This document shows, piece by piece, positions 37,722-45,408 of a stretch of 64,000 nucleotides of DNA; the first letter of the stretch is position 1, and each line of letters begins with the position of its first letter. The translations under genes were made by a program, and so were the position numbers. The DNA comes from an uncultured Clostridia bacterium (lineage in GTDB: Bacteria; Bacillota; Clostridia; TANB77; CAG-508). The notes beneath the pieces are model-generated. The model did no database searches, was not told where the DNA came from, and was given only the letters and a program-made list of their open reading frames with translations. The stretch lies in assembly GCA_944386415.1 (NCBI GenBank), contig CALXAY010000004.1, forward strand, positions 1 to 64,000, given 5' to 3'.

Positions 37722-39030
37722 ATGACCAAAACAGAACCAAGGACATTATCTGGTTTTATGGAGTTGTTACCAAATGATCAAATTCTATTTAATCAAATGA
37801 TGAACACAATTGAAAAAACTTACCAAAGATTCGGATTTCTACCATTAGATACTCCTATAATAGAATTATCAGAAGTCCTACTTGCAAAAGCGGGAGGAGA
37901 AACAGAAAAACAAATATATAGATTTACAAGAGGAGATAATGATTTATCATTAAGATTTGATTTAACTGTTCCACTTGCAAAATACGTAGCAAAAAATTAT
38001 GGAAATTTAAGTTTTCCTTTTAGAAGATATCAAATAGGAAAAGTTTATCGTGGAGAAAGAACACAAAAAGGGAGATATCGTGAATTTTACCAATGTGATA
38101 TAGACATTATAGGAGATGGAGAATTAGACTTAATTAATGATGCAGAACTTCCAAGTGTTATTTATATGATTTTTACAGAACTTGGTTTTTCTAATTTCAC
38201 AATCAAGATTAATAACAGAAAAATATTAAATGGATTATTTCAAAGTATTGGACAAGAAGAAAATGCTGTTGATATTTTAAGAATAATTGATAAAAAAGAT
38301 AAAATAGGAGAAAAAGTAGTAGAAGAAGAATTAGAAAAAATAAAGGTAAGTAAAGACCAAATAGAAAAAATAATTAGTTTTATAGAAATCGATGGAACAA
38401 ATGATGAAAAAATAGAAAAACTAAAAGAATTAAAAATTGAAAATGAGACATTTAATAAGGGATTATATGAACTTTGTTATGTTGTTAAAAGTATGAATTT
38501 ATTTGGTATTCCTGAAGCAAATATAATGATAGATTTAAGTATAGCAAGAGGACTTGATTATTATACAGGAACAGTTTATGAAACTTTCTTAAATGATTAT
38601 AGAGAACTTCGGAAGTGTATGTTCAGGTGGAAGATATGAAAATTTAGCAGAGAACTACACAGATAAAAAGCTACCAGGAGTTGGAATATCAATAGGATTA
38701 ACACGTCTATTTTATAAACTACAAGAACTTAATTTAATAAAAGCAAAGAAGAAATCAATTTCAGATGTATTAATAATACCAATGGTAGAAGATTTTTCTA
38801 TTCCACTTAAAGTTGCAAATACTTTAAGAAATAATGGAGTAAATACAGAAATTTACTTAAACAACAAAAAGTTAAAGGCTAAATTTAAATATGCTGATAA
38901 ACTAGAAATACCATATGTTATTGTAATTGGAGAAGATGAAATAGAAAAACAAATAGTAAAACTAAAAGATATGAAAACAGGGGAAGAAAAAGAAATACCA
39001 TTAAAAGAAATAGATAAATTAAAATTCTGA
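37722..39030 (+). CDS. hisS: Histidyl-tRNA synthetase, recoded at CGG 38610
   Basis: This essential enzyme charges tRNA-His. Motif 2 appears as FRRYQIGKVYRGERTQKGRY, preceded by LRFDLTVPLAKYVAKN. The His-binding segment ARGLDYYTGTVYE lies near residue 280. The frame then meets CGG at codon 297; skipping C38610 gives RELGSVCSGGRYENLA and GVGISIGLTRLFYKL (motif 3), followed by the anticodon-binding domain to 39030. The joined product is 435 residues, normal for HisRS. Without the shift the catalytic domain would be incomplete. No second hisS is seen here. AGGGAG precedes the ATG. Confidence 0.94.
38610..38613 (+). other. +1 recoding site, CTT-C-GGA in hisS
   Basis: Zero-frame codon 297 is CGG, and the unshifted frame stops at 38637-38639. 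Skipping C38610 joins the His-binding segment to motif 3. Confidence 0.88.
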
Positions 39031-39080
39031 ATGAAACAAATAGGACGAGCCTAAAATTTTAAAAAATAAAATTAATAAAG

Positions 39081-39121
39081 GATAGTAATTAAATTTAAAT
39101 AAGTTTATTACTATCTTTTTT
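39081..39121 (+). terminator. Terminator of hisS
   Basis: GATAGTAAT pairs with ATTACTATC across an AT-rich loop and is followed by a T run. Confidence 0.8.
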
Positions 39122-39156
39122 ATTTAAATCAATTTAATATATTTGGGTTTATAAAA

Positions 39157-39190
39157 ATGCTGTTTTTTTCCTCCGTCCTAAAAAACAGCA
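39157..39190. repeat. Dispersed CCGTCC hairpin, copy C
   Basis: GCTGTTTTTTT, CCTCCGTCC and AAAAAACAGC lie between convergent hisS and the Crp/Fnr gene and run up to the latter's stop, a likely minus-strand terminator. Confidence 0.8.
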
Positions 39191-39191
39191 T

Positions 39192-39824
39192 TTATTTATA
39201 TAACAATGTAATTTCTTTACCATTCTTTTTAATAAAGTTTTCTTCTTTTAAAAGTTTAAGTTCTCTCATCATAGCACTTCTATCAACACTTAGGTAATCA
39301 GCAAGGTCAGTTAAAGAAAAAGGAAGCTTAAATGTTTTACTTAGAGTTTTAGTAGAAAGCAGGTTGAAATATCCAAGTAATTTATCTCTAGTAGACCTTT
39401 TAGTAAGAAGCTCAACTCTCATATTTAAACTTGTTACTTTATCTAAAATTAGTTCGGGCAAATATTCGGAAAGTTTTTGGTGAAATTTACAGTTTTGTTT
39501 ACATTTATAATGTATTTGTAGGTAACTGTATATCAAGACTTCACATTTTGATTTGGCTTCTACTAGTAATTCATTATTAGTAGAAACGTCATAAAAAACT
39601 TCTCCAAAAACATCATTTTTAGTAAAATGATCTATTATAGTTCTATTGCCATTCAAATCATATCGAACTAAATCGGCATTACCAGTAATTAAAAGGCAAA
39701 ATTGATTTCTTTTTTGTATGTAAGATGTAATGACTTGGTTTTTTTCAAAAGTCTTCTTTTGTACTTTATTGCAATTATTTTCAAACTCTTTTATAAATTC
39801 ATCTACATCAAAGCTAAGGTTCAT
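39192..39824 (-). CDS. Crp/Fnr family transcriptional regulator
   Basis: The 210-residue product has a cyclic-nucleotide-type beta-roll (ITSYIQKRNQFCLLITGNAD, TKNDVFGEVFYD), a dimer helix, and a C-terminal winged helix with LTDLADYLSVDRSAMMRELK (the recognition helix). A Cys-rich segment KCKQNCKFH (near residue 122) could bind a metal or sense redox state. It is divergent from nrdD, and two GTTGC palindromes lie between them, making it the likely regulator of nrdD and itself. On the minus strand AAAGGAG precedes ATG 39824. Confidence 0.9.
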   Translation of the reverse strand: MNLSFDVDEFIKEFENNCNKVQKKTFEKNQVITSYIQKRNQFCLLITGNADLVRYDLNGNRTIIDHFTKNDVFGEVFYDVSTNNELLVEAKSKCEVLIYSYLQIHYKCKQNCKFHQKLSEYLPELILDKVTSLNMRVELLTKRSTRDKLLGYFNLLSTKTLSKTFKLPFSLTDLADYLSVDRSAMMRELKLLKEENFIKKNGKEITLLYK

Positions 39825-39919
39825 TGGAAGCTCCTTTTATTAATTAATTTCTATATTTTTTAGTTTATTTATGTATTATTTTAATTAAATATTTTATAAG
39901 AAAATTATAATACATTATA

Positions 39920-39933
39920 GTTGCAAATGCAAC
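39920..39933. promoter_or_regulatory. Palindromic operator 1 (GTTGC-AAAT-GCAAC)
   Basis: The 14-base palindrome GTTGCAAATGCAAC lies about 95 bases before the Crp/Fnr start and close to a minus-strand -10 candidate, consistent with autoregulation. Confidence 0.65.
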
Positions 39934-40074
39934 AATAAATAAAACATTTTGTTATAAAATCTACATAAAAAATAGAAATAAAGGAAACTGATTTGTAATA
40001 CTATTGTAACATAAATGTAATATTGGTATTGAAACTTACAGTAAAGCAATGTAGAAAAATGGTAAAAAATGTTT

Positions 40075-40088
40075 GTTGCTTTTGCAAC
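40075..40088. promoter_or_regulatory. Palindromic operator 2 (GTTGC-TTTT-GCAAC)
   Basis: GTTGCTTTTGCAAC repeats the same arms. Its centre is about 41 bases before the start predicted from the TATAAT at 40110, the classic site for activation by a Crp/Fnr protein, and it replaces the missing -35 box. Confidence 0.7.
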
Positions 40089-40109
40089 AGAAAAACGAAA
40101 ATGTTAGTA

Positions 40110-40115
40110 TATAAT
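40110..40115 (+). promoter_or_regulatory. -10 box of nrdD
   Basis: TATAAT has no good -35 at 17 bases, consistent with an activator-dependent promoter; the start codon is 35 bases downstream. Confidence 0.6.
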
Positions 40116-40149
40116 AAGACCATAAATTTACTTAAGGGGGAAATGTAAA

Positions 40150-42276
40150 ATGAAAGTTATTAAAAGAGATGGAAGAGCTGTAGACTTTGATAGAGAAAAG
40201 ATTAGAGTAGCAATCTCAAAAGCAAACAAAGAAGTAAAACCTAAAGAAAGAGCAACAAAAGAAGATATGAACGAAATTATTACTTATATTGAAGAATTAG
40301 GTAAAAAAAGAATTTTAGTAGAGGATATTCAAGATATTATTGAACAAAAACTTATGGAATTGCAAAGATATGAGTTATCTAAAAAATATATTGTATATCG
40401 TTATACAAGAGCTTTAGTTAGAAAACAAAATACAACAGATGAATCAATTTTAGGATTGATAAGAAATGAAAATAAAGAATTAGCAGAAGAAAATTCAAAT
40501 AAAAATACAATGCTTGCTTCTACTCAAAGAGATTATATAGCAGGAGAAGTATCAAGAGACTTAACAAAGAGAATGTTATTACCAGAGAAAATTTCAAAAG
40601 CACATGAAGACGGTATTTTACATTTCCATGATGCAGATTATTTTATTCAACCAATATTTAACTGTTGTTTAATAAATATATCTGATATGTTAGATAACGG
40701 AACAGTAATGAATGGCAAAATGATAGAAAGTCCAAAAAGTTTCCAAGTTGCATGTACTGTAACAACACAAATAATAGCAGCAGTTGCAAGCAACCAATAT
40801 GGGGGACAATCAGTAGATTTAATTCACTTAGGAAAATATTTAAGAAAGAGCTATAATAAATTTAAAAAGGAAATCGAAGGCAAATATAAAGGAAAAATAA
40901 CAGATGATGTAATAGAAGGAATAGTACAAGATAGATTAAAAGCAGAATTAAAAGCAGGTGTTCAAACTATTCAATATCAAATAAATACGTTAATGACAAC
41001 AAATGGACAATCACCTTTTGTAACATTATTTTTGCATCTAGAAAAAGATGATCCATATATCAAAGAAAATGCTATGATAATTGAGGAAGTATTAAGACAA
41101 AGATATGAAGGAATAAAAAATGAAGCAGGAGTATATGTAACACCAGCATTTCCAAAACTAGTATATGTTTTAGACGAATTTAACTCTCTAAAAGGTGGGG
41201 AATATGATTATTTAACTAAACTTGCTGTAAAATGTTCAGCAAAAAGAATGTATCCAGATTACATTTCAGCTAAGAAAATGCGTGAAAATTATGAAGGAAA
41301 TGTATTTAGCCCTATGGGTTGTAGAAGTTTCTTATCACCTTGGAAAGATGAAAACGGAAATTATAAATTTGAAGGAAGATTTAATCAAGGTGTTGTAAGT
41401 ATTAACTTACCTCAAATAGGAATAATTGCAGATGGTGATGAAGAAAAATTTTGGAAATTATTAGATGAAAGATTAGAACTTTGTAAGGAAGCTTTAATGT
41501 GTAGACATTATGCTTTACTTGGTACACATTCAGATATTAGTCCAATCCACTGGCAATATGGGGCACTAGCTAGACTTAAGAAAGGTGAAAAAATAGATAA
41601 ATTATTATATGGTGGATATTCAACAATTTCTTTAGGATATATAGGAATATATGAATTAACAAAATTAATGAAAGGTGTTTCTCATACTACTCCAGAAGGA
41701 CATGAATTTGCAATAAGAGTTATGAAACATTTAAAAGAAACTGTAACAAAATGGAAAAAAGAAACAAATATTGGATTTGCTTTATATGGTACACCAGCAG
41801 AAAGCTTATGCTACAGGTTTGCAAGAATTGATAAAGAAAAATTTGGAACAATAAAAGATATAACAGATAAAGGATATTATACAAATTCATACCATGTGGA
41901 TGTAAGAGAAAAGATAGATGCATTTGATAAATTAAAATTTGAAAGTGAGTTCCAAGGAATTTCAACAGGTGGGTGTATTTCATATATAGAAATACCAAAC
42001 ATGGCTAAAAATATAGATGCTTTAGAGTCAGTAGTCCAATTTATTTATGATAATATCCAATATGCAGAATTTAACACAAAATCAGATTATTGTCATGTAT
42101 GTGGATTTGACGGAGAAATCATTATAAATAAAGATAATGAATGGGAATGTCCAAACTGTGGAAACAAAGACCATGGTAAAATGACAGTAGTAAGAAGAAC
42201 ATGCGGGTACTTAGGAGAAAATTTCTGGAATGTTGGAAAAACTAAAGAAATAAAACAAAGAGTAATGCACTTATAA
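40150..42276 (+). CDS. nrdD: Anaerobic ribonucleoside-triphosphate reductase
   Basis: NrdD makes deoxynucleotides without oxygen, using a glycyl radical. The 708-residue product has an N-terminal ATP cone (VIKRDGRAVDFDREKIRVAI), the catalytic barrel (YGGQSVDLIHL, PMGCRSFLSPW), a C-terminal zinc site (CHVCGFDGE and CPNCGNKDHG) and the glycyl radical loop RRTCGYLG near residue 690. AGGGGG precedes the ATG. The activase gene nrdG is not next to it; the transcript ends at a terminator. Confidence 0.96.
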   Translation: MKVIKRDGRAVDFDREKIRVAISKANKEVKPKERATKEDMNEIITYIEELGKKRILVEDIQDIIEQKLMELQRYELSKKYIVYRYTRALVRKQNTTDESILGLIRNENKELAEENSNKNTMLASTQRDYIAGEVSRDLTKRMLLPEKISKAHEDGILHFHDADYFIQPIFNCCLINISDMLDNGTVMNGKMIESPKSFQVACTVTTQIIAAVASNQYGGQSVDLIHLGKYLRKSYNKFKKEIEGKYKGKITDDVIEGIVQDRLKAELKAGVQTIQYQINTLMTTNGQSPFVTLFLHLEKDDPYIKENAMIIEEVLRQRYEGIKNEAGVYVTPAFPKLVYVLDEFNSLKGGEYDYLTKLAVKCSAKRMYPDYISAKKMRENYEGNVFSPMGCRSFLSPWKDENGNYKFEGRFNQGVVSINLPQIGIIADGDEEKFWKLLDERLELCKEALMCRHYALLGTHSDISPIHWQYGALARLKKGEKIDKLLYGGYSTISLGYIGIYELTKLMKGVSHTTPEGHEFAIRVMKHLKETVTKWKKETNIGFALYGTPAESLCYRFARIDKEKFGTIKDITDKGYYTNSYHVDVREKIDAFDKLKFESEFQGISTGGCISYIEIPNMAKNIDALESVVQFIYDNIQYAEFNTKSDYCHVCGFDGEIIINKDNEWECPNCGNKDHGKMTVVRRTCGYLGENFWNVGKTKEIKQRVMHL

Positions 42277-42282
42277 TATAAG

Positions 42283-42307
42283 AAGGACAAGTTTTGTACT
42301 TGTCCTT
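42283..42307 (+). terminator. Terminator of nrdD
   Basis: AAGGACAAGT and ACTTGTCCTT form a perfect 10-pair stem seven bases after the stop. Confidence 0.85.
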
Positions 42308-42375
42308 TCATACGAGATTAATTATTCTTTATAAATGGGAGGAAGGTTAAAGATTGAAAGCAGTTACTTGAGGAT

Positions 42376-42459
42376 ATGTCTGCAGAGATTCAAAATCTTA
42401 CCCGCTATTTTGAAAGTTTGAAAAGAATATATGAAGAGTATAATAGTGGGGAGGGATAG
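42376..42459 (+). CDS. Possible 27-residue peptide
   Basis: ATG 42376 follows TTGAGG closely and opens a 27-codon frame with helical, charged text (QNLTRYFESLKRIYEEY) and a few codons unusual here (ACC, CGC). It could be a small real gene, or the end of an eroded gene whose earlier part is lost. A terminator follows. Confidence 0.35.
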   Translation: MSAEIQNLTRYFESLKRIYEEYNSGEG

Positions 42460-42469
42460 CTCCAAAATA

Positions 42470-42498
42470 GAGCAGGTTCAAATACCTGTTCTGTATTT
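42470..42498 (+). terminator. Hairpin before the 42588 gene
   Basis: GAGCAGGT pairs with ACCTGTTC (one wobble), followed by TGTATTTTATT. Confidence 0.7.
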
Positions 42499-42500
42499 TA

Positions 42501-42529
42501 TTGAAAGTTTCCATAAAATATGCTATAAT
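42501..42529 (+). promoter_or_regulatory. Promoter of the 42588 gene
   Basis: TTGAAA (42501-42506) and TATAAT (42524-42529) with a 17-base spacer, starting right after the preceding terminator. Confidence 0.82.
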
Positions 42530-42587
42530 TAATATGTGTAGCAAAAGCTATACAAGTAGTAAGTGCAATCTAGTGAAAGGAATTGCA

Positions 42588-42785
42588 ATGGGTCACAATA
42601 ATGGGTATCTTGGTGCAAAATATGTTAAAGCAACGCTCTCAAGTGAAGCTGAGCTTCCCGAGAACTATGAGTACCTGGGTTTTGTTTTTAACCCGGATAT
42701 CGAGGAGTGCTTTGACGTATTTGGTCCCAAGGATCTGAGGAATGACTCTGGAAAGAACGAGTACCTTCCGCACAAGAAGCACTAA
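42588..42785 (+). CDS. Foreign-looking 65-residue orphan protein
   Basis: I do not recognise the product, which contains NNGYLGAKYVKATLSSEAEL, ENYEYLGFVFNPDIEECFDV and FGPKDLRN. Base composition is far higher in G and C than the neighbours (GAG, CTG, CCC and AAC codons), like the island at 14318. ATG 42588 is chosen because AAAGGA lies nine bases upstream. It has its own strong promoter and terminator, so it is a self-contained unit, probably acquired. Confidence 0.6.
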   Translation: MGHNNGYLGAKYVKATLSSEAELPENYEYLGFVFNPDIEECFDVFGPKDLRNDSGKNEYLPHKKH

Positions 42786-42787
42786 GT

Positions 42788-42820
42788 TGGTTTCCCCTTT
42801 TTTGGGGGAACCTTCCTTTT
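42788..42820 (+). terminator. Terminator of the 42588 gene
   Basis: GGTTTCCCC pairs with GGGGGAACC around a T loop and is followed by a T-rich run. Confidence 0.85.
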
Positions 42821-42848
42821 TATAATAAATATAAAATAAATTAAAAAA

Positions 42849-42878
42849 ATTCCTAATTATTTATTAATAACTAGGAAT
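42849..42878 (-). terminator. Terminator of murT-gatD
   Basis: ATTCCTAATTAT pairs with ATAACTAGGAAT. Read on the minus strand it overlaps the gatD stop and runs into seven Ts. Confidence 0.8.
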
Positions 42879-43629
42879 CATTTTCATCATTTGTTAAAAA
42901 TCTATTTAATAATTGTTTTTGACATAAGTTTTCAAAAGTATCATCTAAAGGTTCTAAAATAGTATTGTCATTATATTTTCTATCTAAAGAGTATTTAATA
43001 ATATAATCCGCAATATCAGGATTTTTAGAAAGTAAAGGTCCATGTAAATATGTTGCAATAACATTCTTTAAGAAAAATCCTTCCATTTTGTCTCCAAATT
43101 TATTACCATTACCAAAAAGTACTTGGCCAAAAGGTGTTTTTACATCATAAGTTTGACCCCCATGATTTCCAAAACCAATTACCTTAGTTTCTTTACCATT
43201 CAAATTGACACTTATTACAACATTTCCAATACATCTTTTTTTTCTATCATTAATAGCTTCAGTATAGTAATTAAATACATCAAGTCCTGGAATTATATTT
43301 CCTTCTACACCTTTATAATATTTACCAAATAATTGGTAAGCACCACATATAAGTAAGAAAAATACACCTAAGTCTATAGCTTCTTTTATATTATCTTTGT
43401 ATTTTATTAGGTCTTTTGCTAAAATACTTTGTTCTTGGTCAGCACCTCCACCTGCAAATACTAAATCATATTCTTTAAAATTAGGGATGTCATCACCAAT
43501 AGAATATGGAACAACTATAGCTTTAATTCCACGTTTTTCTAAACGATATTTTAGAACTTGTATATTTCCATAATCTCCATATAGTTCTAATATGTCAGGA
43601 TATAAATATAATATTTTTAGTTCTTTCAT
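42871..43629 (-). CDS. gatD: Lipid II isoglutaminyl synthase, glutaminase subunit GatD
   Basis: GatD releases ammonia from glutamine for MurT, which amidates the D-Glu of lipid II. The 252-residue product begins LKILYLYPDILELYGDYGNI and has LVFAGGGADQEQ, the nucleophile loop LLICGAYQLFGKYY (Cys about residue 95) and the His in ATYLHGPLLSKNP. It starts 10 bases after the murT stop, with GGAG between, so the two are coupled. Confidence 0.94.
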   Translation of the reverse strand: MKELKILYLYPDILELYGDYGNIQVLKYRLEKRGIKAIVVPYSIGDDIPNFKEYDLVFAGGGADQEQSILAKDLIKYKDNIKEAIDLGVFFLLICGAYQLFGKYYKGVEGNIIPGLDVFNYYTEAINDRKKRCIGNVVISVNLNGKETKVIGFGNHGGQTYDVKTPFGQVLFGNGNKFGDKMEGFFLKNVIATYLHGPLLSKNPDIADYIIKYSLDRKYNDNTILEPLDDTFENLCQKQLLNRFLTNDENDS

Positions 43630-43639
43630 AATTAATCTC

Positions 43640-44951
43640 CTATAATTTTAATTCTTTCCTTGTAGGTTGTAAAGCCGTATAGTTTGCAATAACATATTTC
43701 TTTACATTTGTTTTATATAAGCTTTGGACAGCATCATGTAGATTTAAGTAAGGTTCTATTTTACTTGTATCAAATCCAGATGTTTTTATTCTAATTGCTA
43801 TATCATAAGCTCTGGTCCCAGAAGTTATTATTCTTGATACATTATTTAAATTATCAAAATTAATATCCCAAATCCAAGAAACGTCGAAACCATCTGCAAT
43901 ATTATCATTTAAAACAAATAATAGTTCTTTTTCTTCATCATCTTCATTTAAAATTCTAAGACTTACATTACTACCAGTAGGGTTTTTAGCTAAGTTTATA
44001 ATTGTTGGAATACCTTTTATAGTTACTTCTTCTAATCTACCGGTTATTTAATACAAATTTAGATAAAGCGTCCTTTACGATTTCTTTATCTATATTATAT
44101 AGACTAACACAAGATATAACGGCAACTAGATTATAGATATTATAAATACTGTTAAATCTTATTTTATAAGTAACATCATCAACATTAAAGCTCCTATTTT
44201 TTAAATCAATATTTGTTGCAAGTTTATAAATAGGATTATCACCATATCCACAGTTTGGACATTTAAATTTACCAATGTGAGAATATTGATAATACTCATA
44301 TTCTAACTTGGTTTTACAAAAAGGACAAAATTTTCCTTCTCCTGCTTCTTTTTGAAAGGTTGTTGCAAAATCATATTTTTGAACACTGAAGTAGTAAATA
44401 TTATGATTATCAGGATTTGCTAGGCCTAATCTTGCAACATTAGGGTCATCTGCATTTAATACTAAATTACCTGAATAAGTTTTTAGAAATTTATTAATTT
44501 TTAAGATTAATGACTCAACTTCACCATTTCTATCTAATTGGTCACGAAAAAAATCTAAAACAACTAAGGTGTTTAATGGAAAGTCTTTAAATACTACAGG
44601 GACATATCCTTCATCGATTTCAAAAACCAAATAATCTGCTTTTATCTTTCCAGTTAAAGTACAATTTTTAAGTATAGTTGATAAAATTCCTGTTTCCATA
44701 TTATTTCCTTCTGTATTGCTTACAACTTTCTTACCAGCAGTTTTTAGAACATAGCCAATAGCATTATTTGTCATGGTTTTACCATTTGTTGCAGTGACAG
44801 CAATAACAGGGGAGGTTACTTTAAAATATTTAAAAATTTCTGGATTCCATTTATAAGCTATTTTTCCTAAGAAATTACCTCCGTGTTTACCACAAATTTT
44901 TAATCCAATATTTAATATTTTCATAATTAAAATAATAAAAAAATTTTTCAT
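43640..44951 (-). CDS. murT: Lipid II isoglutaminyl synthase, Mur-ligase subunit MurT, recoded at CGG 44042
   Basis: MurT is the ATP-binding Mur-ligase-like subunit. The first 303 residues hold the P-loop TATNGKTMTNNAIGYVL (near residue 53), VVLDFFRDQLDR, NADDP and a Cys4 zinc ribbon (CPFC and CPNC). They end KFVLNN, where the zero frame reads CGG-TAG. Skipping the C gives NN-GRLEEVTIKGIPT, then NLAKNPTGSNVSL and the DUF1727 domain, ending at 43640. The joined length is 436 residues, typical of MurT. On the minus strand GGAG precedes ATG 44951. The full MurT/GatD pair amidates peptidoglycan at the membrane. Confidence 0.93.
44039..44042 (-). other. +1 recoding site, AAC-C-GGT in murT
   Basis: On the minus strand codon 304 is CGG (44042-44040), followed directly by TAG in the zero frame. 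Skipping C44042 opens 133 further codons of MurT. Confidence 0.87.
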
Positions 44952-45211
44952 GATTTATCTCCATATTTATTTTTTGTTATTATACCATAAGAGGAATATA
45001 AGAACAATAAATTTTAAAATTAAAAATAAAGAAAAAATATTAAATAAAACTCTAAAAATTGTTAAAAATAATATTGTAATAAAAATGTAACATTTTTGCT
45101 ATTTACAAGTAGTTTATTTTAATATATACTTTATACATGATATATAATGAGCAAAAATAATTTAGAAAAATAGAAAACACTAAAATAAAAGAGAAGGAAA
45201 GGGAAAAACAG

Positions 45212-45337
45212 ATGATTAGAACAGTTGAAAGCCTTGTGGCTGTACACACACACACACACACACACACAAGTAGGTTATTAGTAAATAATAATAGAATAAA
45301 TATAGATAAAAAGATAGTGATAGAACCTAAAAAGTAG
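45212..45337 (+). CDS. Leader ORF 2 with CA repeat, 41 residues
   Basis: ATG 45212 follows AAGGAAAGGG. The frame reads a short N-terminus ending SLVAV, then HTHTHTHT from the CA repeat, then SRLLVNNNRINIDKKIVI and EPKK. The order (N-terminus ending in AV, dipeptide repeat, tail with INID, TAG inside a terminator) matches leader 1 although the repeats differ. The leader is in the open, in-frame state here. Both other frames stop within 15 bases of the repeat (TAG 271-273 and 279-281 past 45000). Confidence 0.72.
   Translation: MIRTVESLVAVHTHTHTHTSRLLVNNNRINIDKKIVIEPKK
45245..45268 (+). repeat. Dinucleotide repeat (CA)12 inside leader ORF 2
   Basis: Twelve uninterrupted CA units code for alternating His and Thr. 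Tract length makes slipped-strand change likely. Confidence 0.96.
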
Positions 45338-45357
45338 GTTTTATTGCTGTCTTTTTT
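45313..45357 (+). promoter_or_regulatory. Terminator/attenuator overlapping the leader 2 stop
   Basis: The 5' arm (45313-45329) pairs over 17 positions, four of them G-T, with the 3' arm (45335-45351), followed by six Ts (45352-45357). The leader stop TAG (45335-45337) is the first triplet of the 3' arm. It lies 52 bases before the prepilin-like start. Confidence 0.87.
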
Positions 45358-45408
45358 GCGTTTGTTATTAAATTTTAAAATATAAAAAATAAGAGGAGGA
45401 AAAGTAAA

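Larger units (their letters stand above)
39825..40149. other. Divergent regulatory region between the Crp/Fnr gene and nrdD
   Basis: This 325-base region has no gene. It contains two GTTGC-N4-GCAAC palindromes and promoter-like sequences in both directions, including ATTATA (TATAAT on the minus strand) at 39904-39909. The rest is AT-rich, and I see nothing more in it. Confidence 0.7.

Noticed and set aside
42470..42498. tRNA-like T-arm (GGTTCAAAT) after nrdD
   Set aside because: No acceptor, D or anticodon arms can be built around it; it is a simple hairpin with a T-rich tail.
45244..45268. CA repeat as part of a CRISPR or other array
   Set aside because: It is a plain dinucleotide tract inside a leader ORF. 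No direct repeats with spacers occur anywhere in the window.
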